64,000 bases of DNA from Luteococcus sp052116585 (GCF_052116585.1 NZ_JBQKKT010000005.1:109269-173268), one strand, 5' to 3'; shown: positions 1-9,210, numbered from the stretch's first letter. A program made the numbers and translations. The notes: generated by a model from the letters alone, not told the origin.

Positions 1-79
1 ACCGGGGCGTTGGTCTGGTTGACCTCCCGGCCGGCTGCAGGCTGCCAGCCTTGGCTCGTCAGATGGTGCGTCGGGACTC

Positions 80-487
80 TCAGGCGCCCAGGTCTTGCGC
101 GATTTCCCAGCTGTGTCCGTCGAGGTCGCGGAACGTGGCCACGCGCATTCCCCAGGGCTTGTCCTCGGGCATCGTGTCGAAGGTGACGTCACGGCGCTGC
201 AGCACCTCCACCACCGTGTCGATGTCATCCACCCAGATGGCCAGCTGGATCCTCGGGCCCGCATTGGGCTCGCCGGGATTGGCGGGCGTCACCAGGCGTG
301 GGCCCTCGCTGTTCACCAAGAGGTTGAGAACCAGGCTGCCGAGGCTGAATCCGGTCGACTTCTCGTCGGTCCACAGCGGCTCCTGCGCGAAGACGCGGGA
401 GTAGAACTCGCGGCTCGCCGCAAGGTCGTCGACCAGCAGGGTGATCGCCGACAGGGCGGGTGTGAAGGTCTGCTCGTGGTTCTCCAT
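80..487 (-). CDS. VOC (glyoxalase/bleomycin-resistance) family protein
   Basis: A 135-residue protein with the length and pattern of a single VOC domain. The N-terminal half has the strand-helix pattern ITLLVDDLAASREFYSRVF, typical of the first beta-alpha-beta-beta-beta module. The second half contains LAIWVDDIDTVVEVL and ends with ATFRDLDGHSWEIAQ, where the D-x-D-G-x-x-x-E pattern normally supplies a metal ligand. VOC proteins include lyases, dioxygenases and drug-binding proteins, so the substrate cannot be named. The ATG at 487 opens the gene. It is divergent from the gene at 776, with a palindromic repeat copy in between. Confidence 0.88.
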   Translation of the reverse strand: MENHEQTFTPALSAITLLVDDLAASREFYSRVFAQEPLWTDEKSTGFSLGSLVLNLLVNSEGPRLVTPANPGEPNAGPRIQLAIWVDDIDTVVEVLQRRDVTFDTMPEDKPWGMRVATFRDLDGHSWEIAQDLGA

Positions 488-568
488 GGCACCAAGCTAG
501 CCCGTGCTCGTCACGTGGGCGTCCGCATCCTCGTGGCGAGACGGCAGCCCCCGCGGGTGCGCCGGCCG

Positions 569-662
569 GACTCCGCAGATCAGCCGCGGGATCGATGGCG
601 CCCGGCAGAGGCTTGCGCGGCGGTGTGCTTGGACGCTGATCCTGCGGGCGATCTGCGGAGCC
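569..662. repeat. Intergenic palindromic element, copy 1 of 6
   Basis: CTCCGCAGATC at 571-581 is matched by its exact inverse GATCTGCGGAG at 650-660, with a GC-rich interior of about 68 bases. The same architecture (CTCCGCA... arms, 50-80 base interior) recurs at 2713, 7711, 11797, 14874 and 51362. This copy lies between two divergent genes in the otherwise empty 488-775 interval. Confidence 0.7.
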
Positions 663-775
663 GGTGCACGACCAGTGGTGTTCACGGCGCACCTCGACTT
701 GTCCACAGGCGGGCTCGGGCGGGTCTTCTGTGGATGGCGTGAACGTTTGGCGGGCCGGATGGACACAGTGCAGGT

Positions 776-1654
776 GTGACTGCTGCAGCCGAACTGAGAA
801 GCCTGGTCGTCGAGGCCGGGGGTGTGATCCGCCGCCGGGACCACCCGCACCTGCGGCATGCCTTTGACTGGCTGGTGAAGCGGGGTGAGCTGGTGCCCGT
901 CCTGCCAGGAGTGCTGGCTGCGGCAGGAATAGCGGAGGACCCCGCAACTCGGCTGGCGGCGATCACCCTGTGGGATCCGGATGCCGTCGTGACAGGTAGG
1001 GCGGCGGCTCAGCTCGGCTACTGGGCGGGCGCAAGGGTGGACAGGGTGGAGGTCCTCACCTCTCGCCGCCCCAAGCCGCGTGCTGGTTTCGTCTTCCGCC
1101 GCAGCCGGGTGGATCCGGACCAGGTGGTGGAGGGTGACGGCGTGCGCCACACCTCGCCAGCCTGGACCGCGTTGTGGCTGGCGCGCGGGGATGATGGTGA
1201 GGCCACAGACGAGGCGCTGCGAGCCAATCGAGTCACCCCGTCGGGGCTGGTGGAGATGATGGCCCAGTTCCGTGGACGGGCCGGCGTGGCTGCCCGCCGT
1301 TTCGTCGTCGAGCACAGCCGTGAGAAGCCCTGGTCCGTGGCCGAACGCAAGATCCACGTCGCGCTGCGGGATGCGGGCATCGCCGGCTGGAAGGGGAACC
1401 ACGTCTTCACCATCCAGGGGCGGACCTGGCCGGCTGACATCGTCTTCGAGAAGCTTCGGCTGGTCATCGAGTTCGACGGTTTCGAGTCGCACTCCCAGCG
1501 GGAGGTCTTCCACGATGACCATGAGAAGGCGCTGCTGTTGATGGCAGAGGGCTGGCTGGTGGTTCGGTTCAGTTGGACCCAGCTGGCCGATCCGGTGCAG
1601 TTGGTGGCCTGGATCAGGGATGCGCTGGCCATGGCCGCCCGGTTGAACGGATGA
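776..1654 (+). CDS. AbiEi-like winged-helix / DUF559 endonuclease-like protein
   Basis: A 292-residue protein starting at GTG 776. Residues about 5-45 (LRSLVVEAGGVIRRRD... LVPVLPGVLA) look like the winged-helix domain of AbiEi-type antitoxins. The C-terminal third carries a Vsr/DUF559-like fold: WPADIVFEKLRLVIEFDG gives the D...E-x-D pattern of PD-(D/E)XK-type nucleases, followed by a conserved helix and strand (EGWLVVRFSW). Many actinobacterial genomes encode several such stand-alone proteins of unknown role. It is not next to a recognisable AbiEii toxin. The fold assignment is good. Nuclease activity is inferred only. Confidence 0.75.
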   Translation: MTAAAELRSLVVEAGGVIRRRDHPHLRHAFDWLVKRGELVPVLPGVLAAAGIAEDPATRLAAITLWDPDAVVTGRAAAQLGYWAGARVDRVEVLTSRRPKPRAGFVFRRSRVDPDQVVEGDGVRHTSPAWTALWLARGDDGEATDEALRANRVTPSGLVEMMAQFRGRAGVAARRFVVEHSREKPWSVAERKIHVALRDAGIAGWKGNHVFTIQGRTWPADIVFEKLRLVIEFDGFESHSQREVFHDDHEKALLLMAEGWLVVRFSWTQLADPVQLVAWIRDALAMAARLNG

Positions 1655-1824
1655 ATCTGGCTCCGCAGCGTTCTCCTTGAACACCGGCTGAAGAGCTGGC
1701 TCGGGAAGGGCTCGCGATCACTGCTACACAAGGTCTTTCAGTGCCTGCTCAGGATGGTCGTGGCTAAGGTGACCAGTGGCACACGTCCGTGCCGCCATGC
1801 ATGTTGACTCTTCGGGGGAGAGCC

Positions 1825-2613
1825 TTGACCGAACTGACCATTCCCGTGCCTGACGATGTGCAGATCGTCGCCTTCGACCTGGATGACACGCTCGCCGCGT
1901 CGAAGTCGCCCGTCCAGCCGGACATGGCGCAGACCCTCGCTGACCTGTTGGCCGTTCGCCCCGTGTGCATCATCTCCGGCGGCCGCTACCAGCAGTTCCA
2001 GTCGCAGGTGCTCGAGAACCTGCCCCATGGTGCTGACCTGTCGAAGCTCCACCTGATGCCCACCTGCGGCACGCGTTACCTGCGGCACGAGAACGGCGAG
2101 TGGGTTGAGGTCTATGCCCACGAGCTGGAGGAGGCCGACAAGACGGCCGCCATCGAGTCGCTGGAGAGGCGCGCCAAGGAGCTTGGCCTGTGGGAGAGCG
2201 ATGAGGTGTGCAAGGGTGCCCGCATTGAGGATCGCGGTTCGCAGATCACGTTCTCCGCGCTGGGCCAGCAGGCGGCCGTCGCAGACAAGCACGCCTGGGA
2301 CCCGGAGATGACCAAGCGCGCCGCACTGCGTGACGCGGTGGCCGCCGACGTGCCGCAGCTGGAGGTCCGCTCCGGTGGTTCGACCTCGATCGACATCACC
2401 ATGAAGGGCATCGACAAGGCCTTTGGCATGCGGGCTCTGGAGGAGCAGACCGGCATCAAGAAGGAGAACATGCTCTTCGTGGGTGATCGCCTGCAGCCCG
2501 GTGGCAATGACTACCCGGTCTACGAAATGGGCATTGCCTGCCATGCGGTCGAGGGGCCGGAGGAGACCTTGGTCTACGTGCGTGAGCTGATCGAGGACCT
2601 CAAGCAGGCCTGA
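1825..2613 (+). CDS. HAD-superfamily (IIB, phosphomannomutase-like) phosphatase
   Basis: A 262-residue protein. The TTG at 1825 is preferred because GGGGGAG at 1814-1820 gives it a ribosome binding site; an ATG at 1789 lacks one. Motif I is FDLDDTLA (first Asp the nucleophile) and motif II is IISGG. The C-terminal NMLFVGDRLQPGGND supplies the motif III/IV Asp residues. The large cap insertion between motifs II and III, with RSGGSTSIDIT, is like eukaryotic phosphomannomutase and bacterial HAD-IIB sugar phosphatases. The substrate is probably a phosphosugar but is not determinable. A strong hairpin follows at 2655. Confidence 0.85.
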   Translation: MTELTIPVPDDVQIVAFDLDDTLAASKSPVQPDMAQTLADLLAVRPVCIISGGRYQQFQSQVLENLPHGADLSKLHLMPTCGTRYLRHENGEWVEVYAHELEEADKTAAIESLERRAKELGLWESDEVCKGARIEDRGSQITFSALGQQAAVADKHAWDPEMTKRAALRDAVAADVPQLEVRSGGSTSIDITMKGIDKAFGMRALEEQTGIKKENMLFVGDRLQPGGNDYPVYEMGIACHAVEGPEETLVYVRELIEDLKQA

Positions 2614-2654
2614 TCCAGCATCCTGGTTCACCATCCTGATCCACCATTGCGTGC

Positions 2655-2684
2655 AGTGGCCGTCCGCGTGAGCGGGCGGCCACT
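2655..2684 (+). terminator. Hairpin terminator after the HAD gene
   Basis: AGTGGCCGTCCGC (2655-2667), loop GTGA, then GCGGGCGGCCACT (2672-2684): a 13-base-pair stem with one G-U type mismatch. It is followed by GTCGTTGTTGG rather than a clean T run, as is common in GC-rich actinobacteria. It lies 42 bases after the stop codon. Confidence 0.65.
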
Positions 2685-2712
2685 GTCGTTGTTGGTGACC
2701 TTCTGAAGGGGC

Positions 2713-2806
2713 GGCTCCGCAATTCGGCCCCGGGTTGGCCGTCCCGCGGCGGATCCCCGCCTGACCAGAATCTGGGACACCTGACCGCGGGGTGACTTGC
2801 GGAGTT
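2713..2806. repeat. Intergenic palindromic element, copy 2 of 6 (degenerate)
   Basis: CTCCGCAA at 2715-2722 pairs with TTGCGGAG at 2797-2804 across about 74 bases. This is the most diverged copy: only the outer 8 bases of the arms match. It lies between convergent genes. Confidence 0.5.
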
Positions 2807-2812
2807 CGCTCC

Positions 2813-2868
2813 CGGTGCGGCGGTGCGGCGGTGCGGCGGTGCGGCGGTGCGGCGGTGCGGCGGTGCGG
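2813..2868. repeat. Tandem octamer CGGTGCGG x 7
   Basis: Seven uninterrupted copies of the 8-base unit CGGTGCGG. The array ends 3 bases from the stop codon of the lysE-type gene (2872-2874 on the complement) and directly follows palindromic element copy 2. Slippage here would change the 3' untranslated region, not the protein. Confidence 0.9.
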
Positions 2869-2871
2869 TGG

Positions 2872-3462
2872 TCAGAGCACCAGGCTGACTGCAACCGCGA
2901 GCATCACGAGCCCGGTCAGCACATCAACGGTCCGCCAGACGCTGGGGCGTCCCAAGGGCCCCGAGAGCGCGTGGGCTCCGAAACCGAGAGAACCGAACCA
3001 CAATACTGATCCGGTCATGGCCCCAGCGGCGAAGGTCCACTTGAGGGCGCCGTGACTCGCGGCGATCGACCCCAGCATCACAACCGTGTCCAGATAGACG
3101 TGCGGGTTGAGCCAGGTGACGGCCAGAACCGTCCCCAGCACGGACCGGCGACTCCGAGGCTCCTCGGCCTCCAGTTTCCCGGGCCGAGCCGCCGCCCGAA
3201 AGGACCCGATCGCACTCCACACCAGATAGGCCGCACCCACCCAGCTCAGCACGCGAAGCGCCGCCGGGTGCGCGGCCGCGACGGCACCCATCCCGGCGGT
3301 CCCCGCTGCGATCAGCAGCAGATCGCTGATTGCACAGATCGCCACCACCAGGCCCACGTGTTCCCGGCGCAGCCCCTGCCGTAGGACCAGGGCGTTCTGC
3401 ACCCCGATCACGATGATGAGGGACAGGCCGGTGAGCAGGCCCGCAAGCCAGGTGGAGAGCAT
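2872..3462 (-). CDS. LysE/ArgO-type amino-acid exporter
   Basis: A 196-residue inner-membrane protein with five to six predicted hydrophobic spans, the usual length of the LysE family. Diagnostic patterns are the N-terminal GLLTGLSLIIVIGVQNALVLRQGL (G-x-Q-N-A) and AVTWLNPHVYLDTVV (LNPHVYLD) near the middle. LysE and ArgO export basic amino acids, but this could be any member of the LysE/RhtB superfamily. An octamer repeat array abuts its 3' end. No LysG-type regulator lies beside it. Confidence 0.87.
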   Translation of the reverse strand: MLSTWLAGLLTGLSLIIVIGVQNALVLRQGLRREHVGLVVAICAISDLLLIAAGTAGMGAVAAAHPAALRVLSWVGAAYLVWSAIGSFRAAARPGKLEAEEPRSRRSVLGTVLAVTWLNPHVYLDTVVMLGSIAASHGALKWTFAAGAMTGSVLWFGSLGFGAHALSGPLGRPSVWRTVDVLTGLVMLAVAVSLVL

Positions 3463-3595
3463 GGGATGAACCTAGGGTCGGCGCTGGTGTCGGGCAAATG
3501 AACCACCGCTGGGATCCAGCAGTCATGCTTGGTGTCGTCGCGTACGCTGGCGGCACCGCTGAGCGCGGCGTCGACTCGTCATGACAGGAGACCCC

Positions 3596-4246
3596 ATGTC
3601 CAAGGTGATCATCATCGGTGCCCACGGCAAGGTGGCGCTGCAAACGCTTCCCCTGCTGGCGGAGGCGGGACATGAGGTGGAGGGCCTCGTCCGCGCCGCC
3701 GAGCAGGCCGACGACATTGCCGCCACTGGCGCCACCCCAGTGGTCGCCGATGTGGAGGAGCTTGAGGCGGACGCCTTGGCGGAGCTCTTCCGCGGGGCCG
3801 ACGTGGTGGTCTGGTCGGCCGGTGCGGGGGGCGGCAATCCTCGTCGCACTTATGCGGTGGATCGCGATGCGGCCATCCGGAGCATGGAAGCCGCGCTCGC
3901 CGCCGGCGTCGGCCGGTTCGTGATGGTGTCCTACTTCGGTGCCGGCGCAGACCACGGGGTCAGCCCCGAGAACTCCTTCTATGCCTACGCCGACGCGAAG
4001 GCGGCTGCCGACGAGTACTTGCAGGCCAGCCAGCTGGACTGGACCATCCTGCGCCCCAGCGCCCTCACCCACGACGAGCCGACGGGGCGCGTGGATGACC
4101 AGGCGAGCGAGTCGGGCCAGGTCTCGCGCGGCAACGTGGCTCGGATGATCGCGGCCGTCGTGAATCACCCGGCGACCAGCCGTCACCGCATCATCCAGTT
4201 CAACGACGGCGAGACGCCTGTGGACGAGGTGGCGGCCCGCGCCTGA
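3596..4246 (+). CDS. NAD(P)-binding SDR-like oxidoreductase
   Basis: A 216-residue protein with an N-terminal Rossmann fold: VIIIGAHGKVALQTLPLL is the G-x-x-G-x-x-x dinucleotide loop of the atypical NAD(P)H-binding family (YhfK/YwnB-like). A short helix carries YAYADAKAAADEYL, reminiscent of the YxxxK region, and WTILRPSAL is typical of the family. The ATG at 3596 is favoured over 3581 because ACAGGAG (3584-3590) lies just upstream. The substrate is unknown. Confidence 0.85.
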   Translation: MSKVIIIGAHGKVALQTLPLLAEAGHEVEGLVRAAEQADDIAATGATPVVADVEELEADALAELFRGADVVVWSAGAGGGNPRRTYAVDRDAAIRSMEAALAAGVGRFVMVSYFGAGADHGVSPENSFYAYADAKAAADEYLQASQLDWTILRPSALTHDEPTGRVDDQASESGQVSRGNVARMIAAVVNHPATSRHRIIQFNDGETPVDEVAARA

Positions 4247-4651
4247 AGCATCTGCGTCGCAAGGCCTGGTGGCCTGGGGCGTCGGATCCGTGCCGGTGCT
4301 GCCGCACAGGCCGGCTGGTGGCTGGGGGCTGGGAGATCCGGTCATGCCGGCCCTCGGCGGGCGGCCTCGGCGACCCTCGCCGCTCCTTCCTTCCACAGGG
4401 TCAGGCCAGCGGCAGTCAAGAACTGGGGAAATATTGTTGTCACATCGAGACCGGATTCTTGGGAAATGGTCACCTCCAGCGCTGGAAGCTGAAGTTTGTT
4501 CCTGCTATCGCGCGCGAACTTGGTGAATTTTGCCCTCCCTGAACGCGTTGTTACGGTCATGTCGTTCTGTGTGGGTCCGGCGATGCGGGGTGCTGACTGT
4601 GATGGTGTCTTCCGATGATTGGCGGGCTCCGGGCCAATCTGAGGGAGAATC
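4247..4651. other. 405-base intergenic region upstream of the betaine transporter
   Basis: No convincing gene is visible. The middle (about 4420-4580) is richer in A and T than its surroundings and probably carries the transporter promoter. No clear -35/-10 pair or riboswitch could be assigned. GAGGGAGAA at 4640-4648 is the ribosome binding site for the GTG at 4652. Confidence 0.4.
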
Positions 4652-5932
4652 GTGCCGGCAATCGTGGCCGATGGTCTTTACAAGGTGTTCGGAAAACGCG
4701 CCCAGCGGGGCGTCGAGGCGCTGAAAGCTGGCGCAACCAAGGATGACCTCCGCAAGGACGGTCTCACCGCGGCGGTGATCGACGCCAACTTCACCGTGGA
4801 GCCCGGCGAGATATTCGTCGTCATGGGCTTGTCGGGGTCGGGCAAGTCGACGCTCATCCGGATGGTGAACGGTCTGTGGGAGGCCACGGCGGGTGACCTC
4901 GAGATCTACGGCGAGAACCTGGGAAAGCTCTCCGACGCGGGCCTGCGGCGCGTGCGTCGCGAGAAGGTCTCCATGGTCTTCCAGCACTTCGCCCTGCTGC
5001 CCCATCGCACAGTTGGCGAGAATGCTGCCTACGGTTTGAAGATCCAGGGGATCAACAAGGCCGATCGTGAAGCCAAGGCCGAACGGGCGCTCGAACTCGT
5101 GGGGCTCGGCGGCTGGGGCGGTTCATACCCCGGTGAGCTGTCCGGCGGCATGCAGCAGCGCGTCGGGCTGGCGCGGGCGCTGGCTGCCGGCACCGACATC
5201 CTGCTGATGGACGAGGCCTTCAGCGCGCTCGACCCGCTGATCCGACGCGACATGCAGGATCAGCTGGTCGAGCTGCAGCAGAAGCTGGACAAGACCATCC
5301 TGTTCATCACGCACGACCTCAACGAGGCGATGCGCATCGGAGACCGGATCGCCATGATGCGTGACGGCCGGGTCGAGCAGATCGGCACCGCCGAGCAGAT
5401 CCTCAACAACCCTGCCAATGACTACGTCTCCACCTTCATCCAGGACGTGGACCGCACCAAGGTGCTGAAGGCGGCGCACATCGCCGAACACCCGCCAGCC
5501 GTCCTGGGCGCGGAACAGGGACCCAAGGCGGCTCACAAGTTGCTGCGCGAGACCGCCAACTCCTGGTTGGTCGTCCTGCGTCGCGACCGCACACCGGTGG
5601 GCGTGCTGTGGGAGGACGACGTTGCCCGGGCCGTGCGGCTGGCGAGGACGCAGCTGCCGTGGTCCAGCCAGCACGAGATGCCGGTGGTGCCCCACGACAC
5701 CCCCATCGCCGAGCTCTTCGAGCATTCCGCCAAGCACCTCTCGCCGCTGATCGTGGTGGACGAGCAGCAGCGATTCCTGGGGGTCATTCCCCGCGTCACG
5801 CTGCTCACCGCCGTCGGTGAGACGCAGAACGAGACCACCACCGAGATCCAGGCCATCACCACCACCGGCGACGCTCGTCCCGGCTCCGGTGCCACGGCCG
5901 TCGCCCCGCGCAAGGAGGGTGAGCAGGCATGA
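4652..5932 (+). CDS. proV: Glycine betaine/proline ABC transporter ATPase with CBS domains
   Basis: A 426-residue ATPase of the ProV/OpuAA family, cytoplasmic. The N-terminus has the family-specific extension (LYKVFGKRAQ... ALKAGATKDD). Walker A is GLSGSGKST (about residue 60), the signature is LSGGMQQR (about 163), Walker B with Glu is ILLMDEAFSALD (about 187), and the switch His is in FITHDLNEAM. Residues about 285-385 form a pair of CBS domains, which in OpuA-type systems sense ionic strength. Start is GTG 4652 with a good ribosome binding site. It overlaps the next gene by ATGA, so the two are translationally coupled. It energises osmoprotectant import. Confidence 0.95.
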   Translation: MPAIVADGLYKVFGKRAQRGVEALKAGATKDDLRKDGLTAAVIDANFTVEPGEIFVVMGLSGSGKSTLIRMVNGLWEATAGDLEIYGENLGKLSDAGLRRVRREKVSMVFQHFALLPHRTVGENAAYGLKIQGINKADREAKAERALELVGLGGWGGSYPGELSGGMQQRVGLARALAAGTDILLMDEAFSALDPLIRRDMQDQLVELQQKLDKTILFITHDLNEAMRIGDRIAMMRDGRVEQIGTAEQILNNPANDYVSTFIQDVDRTKVLKAAHIAEHPPAVLGAEQGPKAAHKLLRETANSWLVVLRRDRTPVGVLWEDDVARAVRLARTQLPWSSQHEMPVVPHDTPIAELFEHSAKHLSPLIVVDEQQRFLGVIPRVTLLTAVGETQNETTTEIQAITTTGDARPGSGATAVAPRKEGEQA

Positions 5933-7704
5933 TTCACGAGATCGAGATTCCCAAGCTGCCCGTCGGTCGGGTGGTGGAGCGCGGCATCGACTGGATGACC
6001 GCCAACTGGAGTGCCTTCTTCGACGGGATCACGGCCTTCGTGTCGTGGGTGGTCGGTGGCGTCACCGACCTGCTGGTGGCGGTGCCGGAACCGGTGATGA
6101 TCGTGCTGTTCGCGCTGCTGGCCTGGGTGGTCCGCAGCTGGCGACTGGCTGCGGGGACCCTGCTCGCCTTCGGTGTGATCTGGTCGATGGGCCTGTGGAC
6201 GCACGCGATGCAGACCCTCGCCCTGGTCTTGATGGCCACCTTGTTCGCGGTGGTGATCGCCGTTCCGCTGGGCATCGCCGCCGCTCGCAGTGACCGGGTC
6301 AGTGCCATCGTGAAGCCGGTGCTGGACCTGATGCAGACCATGCCGGCCTTCGTCTACCTGATCCCCGCGATCACCTTCTTCGGCATCGGTGTGGTGCCCG
6401 GAGTGCTGTCCACGTTGATCTTCGCGCTGCCGCCCGGTGTGCGCATGACGGAGCTGGGCATCCGTAGTGTCGATTCGGAGACCGTCGAGGCCGGGCACTC
6501 CTTCGGCGCCACCCCGTGGCAGATCCTGCGCGGCATCCAGCTGCCGCTGGCGGTGCCCACGATCATGGCGGGCGTCAACCAGGTGATCATGTTGGCCCTG
6601 TCCATGGCCGTCATCGCAGGCATGGTCGGCGCCGATGGTCTGGGCAAGGACGTCACGGCCGCCATCGCGTCGCTGAACACGGCTCAGGGGGTGGAGGCCG
6701 GTCTGGCGGTGGTCTTCCTGGCCATCTACCTGGACCGACTGACCGACGCGCTGGGCCGCCCGAGCGAGTACGCGGGATCGCTGATGGCGCGCCTGCGTCG
6801 CAGCGGCATGGCTCCCCGCCGGCGCCATGCGCTGATGGCGGGAATTGCGGCGCTGGCGCTCGCCGTGGTCGCTGCCTTCTCCATCGTCGATCCCGGCAAG
6901 ATCGGCGGCGGCAGCAAGGGCAAGATCGTGATCGGAAACATCCCTGCCTGGACTGACATCCGCAGCACGGCATATCTGTGGGGCAATCGTCTGGAGGCGA
7001 TGGGCTATGAGGTGGAGTACCAGGTGCTCAGCGAGCCTGCGCCGCTGTATGCGGGTCTGGCCCGTGGCGACATTGACCTGAACCCATCGGCCTGGTCGGA
7101 TGTCACTCACAAGCAGTACATGGACAAGTACCGCAAGGATCTGGAGCAGCTGGGCACCTTCAATGCCAGCGCGATGAACATGTTGGCCGTGCCCGAGTAC
7201 AGCTCCCTTGACTCGATCGAGGACCTCAAGGGCAAGCAGGGTCAGTACGGTGGCCGGATCGTTGGCATCGAGCCCGGCGCGGGCCTCACCAACACCACGC
7301 AGACCAAGGTGATCCCCGAGTACGGCCTGCAGGACTACGAGCTGGTGACCTCGTCGACCACGGCGATGCTCGCCGAACTGCAGAATGCGATCAAGAAGAA
7401 GGACGACATCGTCGTCACCTTGTGGAAGCCATACTGGGCCACCAGCAAGTTCCCCGTGAAGGAGCTCAAGGATCCCAAGAAGGCCTTCGGTAGCGGTGAG
7501 GGCATGAACATCCTGGGCGCGAAGGGCTTCTCCGAGGAGTTCCCGGACGCCGCCGAGTTCCTGTCCAAGGCAAAGCTGAGCGATGACCAGTACGGGGATC
7601 TGGAGAACACCGTGGTCAACGAGTTCGGTGAGGGTCAGGAGGAGGAGGCCATCGAGGCGTGGCTCGAGCGCAACCCCGATGTGCTGCCACCGGTGGAGGG
7701 CTGA
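5929..7704 (+). CDS. proW: Glycine betaine/proline ABC transporter permease-binding protein fusion
   Basis: A 591-residue fusion of ProW and ProX. Residues 1-290 are a BPD-type permease with about six membrane spans and the EAA loop (DSETVEAGHSFGATPWQIL). A further span at about 303-325 (ALMAGIAALALAVVAAFSIV) tethers a ProX/OpuAC-like binding domain (about 335-591) to the outer face. That domain keeps the aromatic-rich pattern typical of betaine binding (IPAWTDIRSTAYLWGN, LNPSAWSD, LWKPYWATSKF). The binding domain is attached to the permease, as in OpuABC. The gene overlaps proV by 4 bases. Confidence 0.93.
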   Translation: MIHEIEIPKLPVGRVVERGIDWMTANWSAFFDGITAFVSWVVGGVTDLLVAVPEPVMIVLFALLAWVVRSWRLAAGTLLAFGVIWSMGLWTHAMQTLALVLMATLFAVVIAVPLGIAAARSDRVSAIVKPVLDLMQTMPAFVYLIPAITFFGIGVVPGVLSTLIFALPPGVRMTELGIRSVDSETVEAGHSFGATPWQILRGIQLPLAVPTIMAGVNQVIMLALSMAVIAGMVGADGLGKDVTAAIASLNTAQGVEAGLAVVFLAIYLDRLTDALGRPSEYAGSLMARLRRSGMAPRRRHALMAGIAALALAVVAAFSIVDPGKIGGGSKGKIVIGNIPAWTDIRSTAYLWGNRLEAMGYEVEYQVLSEPAPLYAGLARGDIDLNPSAWSDVTHKQYMDKYRKDLEQLGTFNASAMNMLAVPEYSSLDSIEDLKGKQGQYGGRIVGIEPGAGLTNTTQTKVIPEYGLQDYELVTSSTTAMLAELQNAIKKKDDIVVTLWKPYWATSKFPVKELKDPKKAFGSGEGMNILGAKGFSEEFPDAAEFLSKAKLSDDQYGDLENTVVNEFGEGQEEEAIEAWLERNPDVLPPVEG

Positions 7705-7710
7705 CACGGC

Positions 7711-7806
7711 CGACTCCGCAAACCGACCTCACGTTCCGCGCCGGCCCCCGCATTCCCGCGGAGGCCGGCACGGGGCATTGGATCTGGTGGTCGTTTTGCG
7801 GAGTCG
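7711..7806. repeat. Intergenic palindromic element, copy 3 of 6
   Basis: ACTCCGCAAACCGAC (7713-7727) and its inverse at 7790-7804 match at 14 of 15 positions, with the palindrome extending outwards as CCG/CGG. It lies between two rightward genes, seven bases after the proW-proX stop. It could act as a hairpin in the transcript, but the same element also occurs where no terminator is expected. Confidence 0.75.
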
Positions 7807-7845
7807 GGGCCCGGAGCCCCCATACATCTGCGGCAGGATGGAGGC

Positions 7846-9210
7846 ATGAGCCCGCAGCGCTACCCGGTGCCCTCGGCGCCGCCGGAGTACCGGCATCCGC
7901 CGGGCAAGGTGTCCGCGCGCGGTTCCTTCAAGCTCTTCGAGCTGGTCTCGGCCGGGTTCGCGCTGGCGGCTCTGGCACTGGCCTTCTGGCTGGCGGCGAT
8001 CCTTCTGACCAGCGGTTTCTCCGGCCATCGGGTTCGCCTGTTGCATCTGCTTCTCTTCTGGGCGGTGACGGCCTATCTGGCCCTGCCGCGGGTGCACCAG
8101 CTGATGACGCTGCTCTACCTGCCCGACTACTTCATTGGCCGCACTCGCACCGCTGACGGTGTCCTGGGCGATCCGATCAATCTGGCCCTCGACGGCAATG
8201 AGCACGACGTCCACGCCGCCATGCGCGCGGCGGGATGGATCAGGGCCGATGACCTCTCGGTACGCACCGCATGGAACACCATCCGTTCCTGGTTGACCCG
8301 CCGCTCCTATCCCTCGGCGCCGGTCTCGGGACTGTACCTGTTCGGCCGCCTGCAGGACTTCGCCTACCAACAGGAGGTGGACGGCAACCTGAGCCAGCGT
8401 CACCACGTGCGGTTCTGGCGGGTGCCGCGCGGCTGGGTGATGCCGGGTGGCCACAAGGCGCAGTGGCTGGCGGCGGCCACCTATGACCGGGCGGTGGGAT
8501 TCTCGATGTTCACCTGGCAGGTGACGCACAAGATCGACGAGAACATCGACATCGAGCGGGACTACCTGATCGACACGATCCGCTATGCCGATCCGGAGAC
8601 CTCGGTCACGGTCATCAAGGACTTCTCCACGGCCTACCACCATCGCAATGGCGGGGGAGACCGGGTGCGCACCGACGGTGACATGCCGGTCCTGGATGTC
8701 TCCGGCGCCTTGATGCGGGTGGGGCATGAGAAGGTCGGCGCCCGTGCCTATCCGTATCCGGGTTTCGCCCAGCACGGGATCCCGCCGGCGCCGCTGGTGA
8801 TCGGTGGGCTGCTGGTGGCTCTGCGTGCACTGGTGGCCATGGCCGCGTGGGGGTTCGTGGCCTTCCGTGGCGCGGCGGAGCGGGTGCTGGGCAGCACATT
8901 GGACATCCGGGTGAGCGCCCTGGCAGCAGCCGTCGCGGTGGTCCTGTGGTGGTTCGTCATTGCCCGCAAACGTCTGGCGTGGGTGGCCTTGATGTCGGTG
9001 GCGACGATCGATGCGCTCCTGCAGTTGGCCGCCGTGTCGTCGGACATGTCGACGGGTCTGGGCAATCTGTTCGCTGCGGGTCTGTCGGTGCTCACCGTGC
9101 TGGCCGTCAGCGCCACACCGGTGCGCACCTGGGTGTCGCGTGGCCGCAGTGAGCCGCAGGTCACCATCCCGGATGGCCAGTGGCGCCATGCCCGGGTCAC
9201 CTCGGACTGA
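7846..9210 (+). CDS. LssY C-terminal domain membrane protein
   Basis: A 454-residue membrane protein. Two N-terminal spans (about 30-55 and 64-80) are followed by a soluble block (about 95-290) with the hallmarks of the LssY-C domain: NLALDGNEHDVHAAMRAAGW, RRSYPSAPVSGLYLFGRLQD, FAYQQEVDG and RHHVRFWR. Four further hydrophobic segments lie between about 300 and 430. LssY relatives occur near type II secretion and phosphatase genes, but the domain has no agreed function. It stands alone here. Confidence 0.8.
   Translation: MSPQRYPVPSAPPEYRHPPGKVSARGSFKLFELVSAGFALAALALAFWLAAILLTSGFSGHRVRLLHLLLFWAVTAYLALPRVHQLMTLLYLPDYFIGRTRTADGVLGDPINLALDGNEHDVHAAMRAAGWIRADDLSVRTAWNTIRSWLTRRSYPSAPVSGLYLFGRLQDFAYQQEVDGNLSQRHHVRFWRVPRGWVMPGGHKAQWLAAATYDRAVGFSMFTWQVTHKIDENIDIERDYLIDTIRYADPETSVTVIKDFSTAYHHRNGGGDRVRTDGDMPVLDVSGALMRVGHEKVGARAYPYPGFAQHGIPPAPLVIGGLLVALRALVAMAAWGFVAFRGAAERVLGSTLDIRVSALAAAVAVVLWWFVIARKRLAWVALMSVATIDALLQLAAVSSDMSTGLGNLFAAGLSVLTVLAVSATPVRTWVSRGRSEPQVTIPDGQWRHARVTSD

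Noticed and set aside
2813..2868. CRISPR-like array
   Set aside because: The unit is only 8 bases with no spacers; it is a simple tandem repeat. No repeat-spacer array was found anywhere in the window.
5533..7707. A 724-residue open frame on the minus strand across proV/proW-proX
   Set aside because: It is antisense to two well-supported transporter genes, is rich in Arg/His/Gln as expected from high-GC codon shadows, and shows no domain.
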